Shown here piece after piece: positions 62,015 through 64,000 of a DNA stretch of 64,000 nt. The stretch is from contig NZ_AHCD03000043.1 of the NCBI RefSeq assembly GCF_000238295.3, positions 248,001-312,000 of the forward strand, given 5' to 3'. Within the stretch, counting starts at the first letter, position 1. Each line of letters opens with the position of its first letter. This DNA comes from Pseudoalteromonas rubra. Its GTDB lineage: Bacteria > Pseudomonadota > Gammaproteobacteria > Enterobacterales > Alteromonadaceae. Below the pieces are notes generated by a model. It worked only from the letters and a program-made list of their open reading frames with translations. It made no database searches and was not told where the DNA came from. Both the position numbers and the translations under genes were made by a program.

Positions 62015-62389
62015 TTACACTTCGCTGGCTTTATCCAGGGGGGTGACGTTAGAAGATTCAACGCGATGATTCAGCTGACCCTGAATATGCGCACCGGCCT
62101 GAATTGTCAGCGTGTCATGTTCGATATCACCCGTGACTCTGGCACTGGGCTCCAGCGTCACACTATCTGCACGTATGCCGCCTTGTACCTGGCCACGCAC
62201 CTGAACCTGCGTGGCTGTAATATTGCCCTCGACGATACCAGAGTCGCCAATAATGAGCTGGGTAACGTTAAGATCGCCAACGACTTTACCATCTATCTGG
62301 ATTTCACCATCGCATTGGATGTTACCTGTGATTTCGGTGTCGGGAGAAATAAGCGAGAAAGGAAGTGAAGTTTTCTTTTTATTGAACAC
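62015..62389 (-). CDS. Bactofilin (polymer-forming cytoskeletal protein)
   Basis: A 124-aa bactofilin with a short basic N-terminus (MFNKKKTSLPFSLISPDTEI) and a beta-helical core with regular repeats: 'GNIQCDGEIQIDGKVVGDL', 'VTQLIIGDSGIVEGNI', 'VQVRGQVQGGIRADSVTLEP', 'ARVTGDIEHDTLTIQAGAHI'. Bactofilins self-assemble into filaments at the membrane. It overlaps the M23 peptidase gene by 11 bases; this pairing is well known and links the filament to local peptidoglycan shaping. Confidence 0.93.
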   Translation of the reverse strand: MFNKKKTSLPFSLISPDTEITGNIQCDGEIQIDGKVVGDLNVTQLIIGDSGIVEGNITATQVQVRGQVQGGIRADSVTLEPSARVTGDIEHDTLTIQAGAHIQGQLNHRVESSNVTPLDKASEV

Positions 62390-63476
62390 GTTTGAGCACT
62401 CTTGCCAGTTTTACAGGGTTTATATGCTTTTTATCCTGTAACACCTCATAATGCAAGTGTGTACTGGTACTACGACCTGTGCTACCCATCAGGGCAATGA
62501 CATCTGACTGTTTAACTGCCTGGCCTTTTTTCACTTTGATGGTGTGTAAATGGCCATAACGCGTCACTATGCCATTGGCATGTTGAATCTCAATAAACTT
62601 GCCATAACCACCATTTTTACCAGCTTTACTGACCACACCATCAGCCGGGGCAATGATCTGGGTTTTATGCCAGCCTGCCATATCCACCCCTTTGTGATAG
62701 GCACGGCGGCCTGTGATGGGGTCTTTACGAAAACCAAAGGCGCTGGAAATATAATACTTGTCGTGCGCCACGGGCATCATTTTAGGGGTGGAATGTAATA
62801 AGTTTTCCAGCTGATTGAGTTGCACTGAGTCATCGATAAGCTGGGTATACCTGTTGTTTAGCAGTGTTGCATCGACCTGATGATATGGACCACCCTGGGC
62901 GGAGTTGCTTTCGGTTGACAGTGTCAGACCTGCTTCATTAAATCCGGCCATCAACTGGTTGTGACGCGCCGAAATAACGGCCTGTAAGGTTGTGAGTAAT
63001 GCAGCCTGTGCATCATTCAAATCCGCGCTTTGGGTTTCAAATTCATGACTGTCACTGCCCGCGGGTTGTGCATCCGTCTGAGGTGCATTGTCCGGTAAAG
63101 CAGCGGGAGACTCAGTTTGTTCAGTGATAGAAGTGGGTAGTGCACTGACAATTTCACTGAGTACTGTGTGTTGCTCGTTTAAAGTCGCCAGTTGAGTGTG
63201 CTGCTGCGTGAGTTTTGCAGTTAGCTGCTGTTTTTCCTGCTCCCAGCTTTGCGCTTTGGCCCGAAGTTCAGACTGTAAGGCATTGACTGTGTCTTGCTGC
63301 TTAAAAAACGCTGATGTACTGATAACTAACCAGCTAAGAGCACAACAAACCAGCATTAGTGTGATAAATTGCAACCAGCCGGGCACAACCATCAGACTAA
63401 CCTGGCCGTTCTGGCGCAGCATTAGTTGTTTAGGTTGAAATAGTGATGTGATCAGGCGTTTGATATAGCGAAACAT
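62379..63476 (-). CDS. M23 (LytM) peptidoglycan endopeptidase
   Basis: A 365-aa protein anchored by one membrane segment near 29-50 ('VPGWLQFITLMLVCCALSW'), then a long coiled coil and linker (about 60-225), and a C-terminal M23 domain with both zinc motifs: 'HKGVDMAG' (near 262) and 'HLHYEV' (near 340), with 'APADGVVSKAGKNGGYGKFI' and 'TRYGHLHTIKVKKGQ' between them. All catalytic residues appear present, so it is probably an active D,D-endopeptidase of the periplasm. It is the first gene of the operon with bactofilin. Confidence 0.93.
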   Translation of the reverse strand: MFRYIKRLITSLFQPKQLMLRQNGQVSLMVVPGWLQFITLMLVCCALSWLVISTSAFFKQQDTVNALQSELRAKAQSWEQEKQQLTAKLTQQHTQLATLNEQHTVLSEIVSALPTSITEQTESPAALPDNAPQTDAQPAGSDSHEFETQSADLNDAQAALLTTLQAVISARHNQLMAGFNEAGLTLSTESNSAQGGPYHQVDATLLNNRYTQLIDDSVQLNQLENLLHSTPKMMPVAHDKYYISSAFGFRKDPITGRRAYHKGVDMAGWHKTQIIAPADGVVSKAGKNGGYGKFIEIQHANGIVTRYGHLHTIKVKKGQAVKQSDVIALMGSTGRSTSTHLHYEVLQDKKHINPVKLARVLKRVQ

Positions 63477-63544
63477 AACACGTAAAAATTAAAAATAACG
63501 ACTCACTCTAACAATTTTTATGCAAAAAGCCAGTATTTACTTAC

Positions 63545-63573
63545 AAAAAAAAGGTGTACTTAAGCACACCTTT
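63545..63573 (-). terminator. Terminator after fumarylacetoacetase gene
   Basis: AAAGGTGT (63550-63557) / ACACCTTT (63566-63573) with an 8-base loop; on the minus strand a T tract of seven follows. It is 32 bases past the stop. Confidence 0.8.
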
Positions 63574-63604
63574 GTTTTGTATAGGAATAGTTTTTCGCTT
63601 GCGA

Positions 63605-64000
63605 TTACTTCGCTGGCAGGATAGTGCCTTCGACTGAACCGAAACCGATACGTGCAAAGCCATTGGCTTCACACCAGCCGCGCATAATGACCTTGTCACC
63701 ATCTTCCAGGAACTTACGCTCTTCGCCATTGTCCAGGGTGATGGTCTCTTTACCGCCACGTGATAGTTCTAGCAGTGAGCCCGCTTCTTCGTGCTCCGGA
63801 CCAGACTGTGTACCTGAACCTAGCATGTCGCCTGGCAGGAAGTTACAGCCGTTTACCGTGTGGTGAGTGACCATTTGTGCCACTGTCCAGTAGCTGTGTT
63901 TAAAGCTGGATTCTGACAGCTTGCTAGGCGCAGCATTGGCTTCGCGCATTTTCGCTGTTTCAAGTAGCACGTCCATCTGGATATCAAACGCGCCAGCTTC
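63605..64000 (-). CDS. fahA: Fumarylacetoacetase, C-terminal part (gene runs off the right edge)
   Basis: The last 131 codons of a FAH gene; the frame is open to base 64000, so the ATG at 63976 is internal. Family motifs: 'WTVAQMVTHHTVNGCNFLPG' (His of the catalytic region), 'GDMLGSGTQSGPEHEEAGSL' and 'FLEDGDKVIMRGWC' followed by 'IGFGSVEGTILP'. The enzyme cleaves fumarylacetoacetate to fumarate and acetoacetate, the last step of tyrosine breakdown. Its usual partners (homogentisate dioxygenase, maleylacetoacetate isomerase) would lie beyond the window. Confidence 0.93.
   Translation of the reverse strand, partial: EAGAFDIQMDVLLETAKMREANAAPSKLSESSFKHSYWTVAQMVTHHTVNGCNFLPGDMLGSGTQSGPEHEEAGSLLELSRGGKETITLDNGEERKFLEDGDKVIMRGWCEANGFARIGFGSVEGTILPAK

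Noticed and set aside
62000..62368. 122-aa plus-strand frame opposite bactofilin
   Set aside because: It mirrors the repetitive bactofilin gene; the minus-strand protein has clear family features and operon context.
1..64000. tRNA, rRNA or plasmid/replication origin features
   Set aside because: None was recognised by eye on either strand; no cloverleaf-like, rRNA or DnaA-box cluster was seen.

Overview
The window reads as the chromosome of a marine gammaproteobacterium, most likely Pseudoalteromonas or a close relative. This is inferred from the gene families (E. coli-like MetA/MetH with MetJ-type operators, an E. coli-type LexA box before imuA-imuB-dnaE2, very many hybrid sensor kinases, c-di-GMP enzymes and chemoreceptors); no 16S or tRNA gene is present to test it.

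Layout. 1-2645: the end of a P2-like contractile-tail module (tape measure C-terminus, gpU, gpX, gpD), from a prophage or tailocin lying upstream. 2792-5437: a small secreted protein, a receiver-domain regulator and a periplasmic-binding lipoprotein coupled to a hybrid kinase (5434-8625). 8626-13405: a methionine operon with three met boxes, metA, and methionine synthase split into two adjoining genes. 13826-16267: a 56-aa protein, a DUF898 membrane protein and an M48 metalloprotease. 16604-29102: a signalling block with a binding-protein-like gene joined to a TPR diguanylate cyclase, a REC-PAS-GGDEF-EAL protein, two large hybrid kinases and a REC-GGDEF protein. 29101-29264: a MITE-like element. 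29285-33726: a DUF457 membrane hydrolase (two copies) and hrpB. 34122-35220: an unannotated 59-aa double-glycine-leader peptide followed by two membrane proteins. 35274-36986: a PhoD-like phosphatase with kringle/FN2-like Cys-rich modules. 37404-44664: an array of small double-glycine-leader peptide genes interleaved with chemoreceptor gene fragments, ending in a full chemoreceptor interrupted by an internal duplication. 44717-50959: a YedK/HMCES-type protein, then LexA box-imuA-imuB-dnaE2. 51063-60251: a secreted beta-helix protein and a tandem chemoreceptor family. 60745-64000: a DUF4442 protein, a beta-barrel protein, bactofilin, an M23 peptidase and the end of fumarylacetoacetase.

The most unusual property is five near-perfect direct tandem duplications (units 1148, 1319, 1351, 2273 and 1441 bp). 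Each unit starts, within 0-2 bases, at the right-hand edge of a longer repeated sequence (the MITE, or an exact 59-, 87- or 92-bp tract shared by paralogous chemoreceptor sequences). Removing one 1351-bp unit restores a single 768-codon chemoreceptor frame, and hrpB and the DUF4442 gene are intact in one copy. This regularity points more to assembly errors at repeats than to five recent biological events, though two of the five also look exactly like unequal crossing-over and an older, decayed duplication of the same kind exists at 37404-38759. The best candidates for new biology are the two families of small double-glycine-leader peptides.
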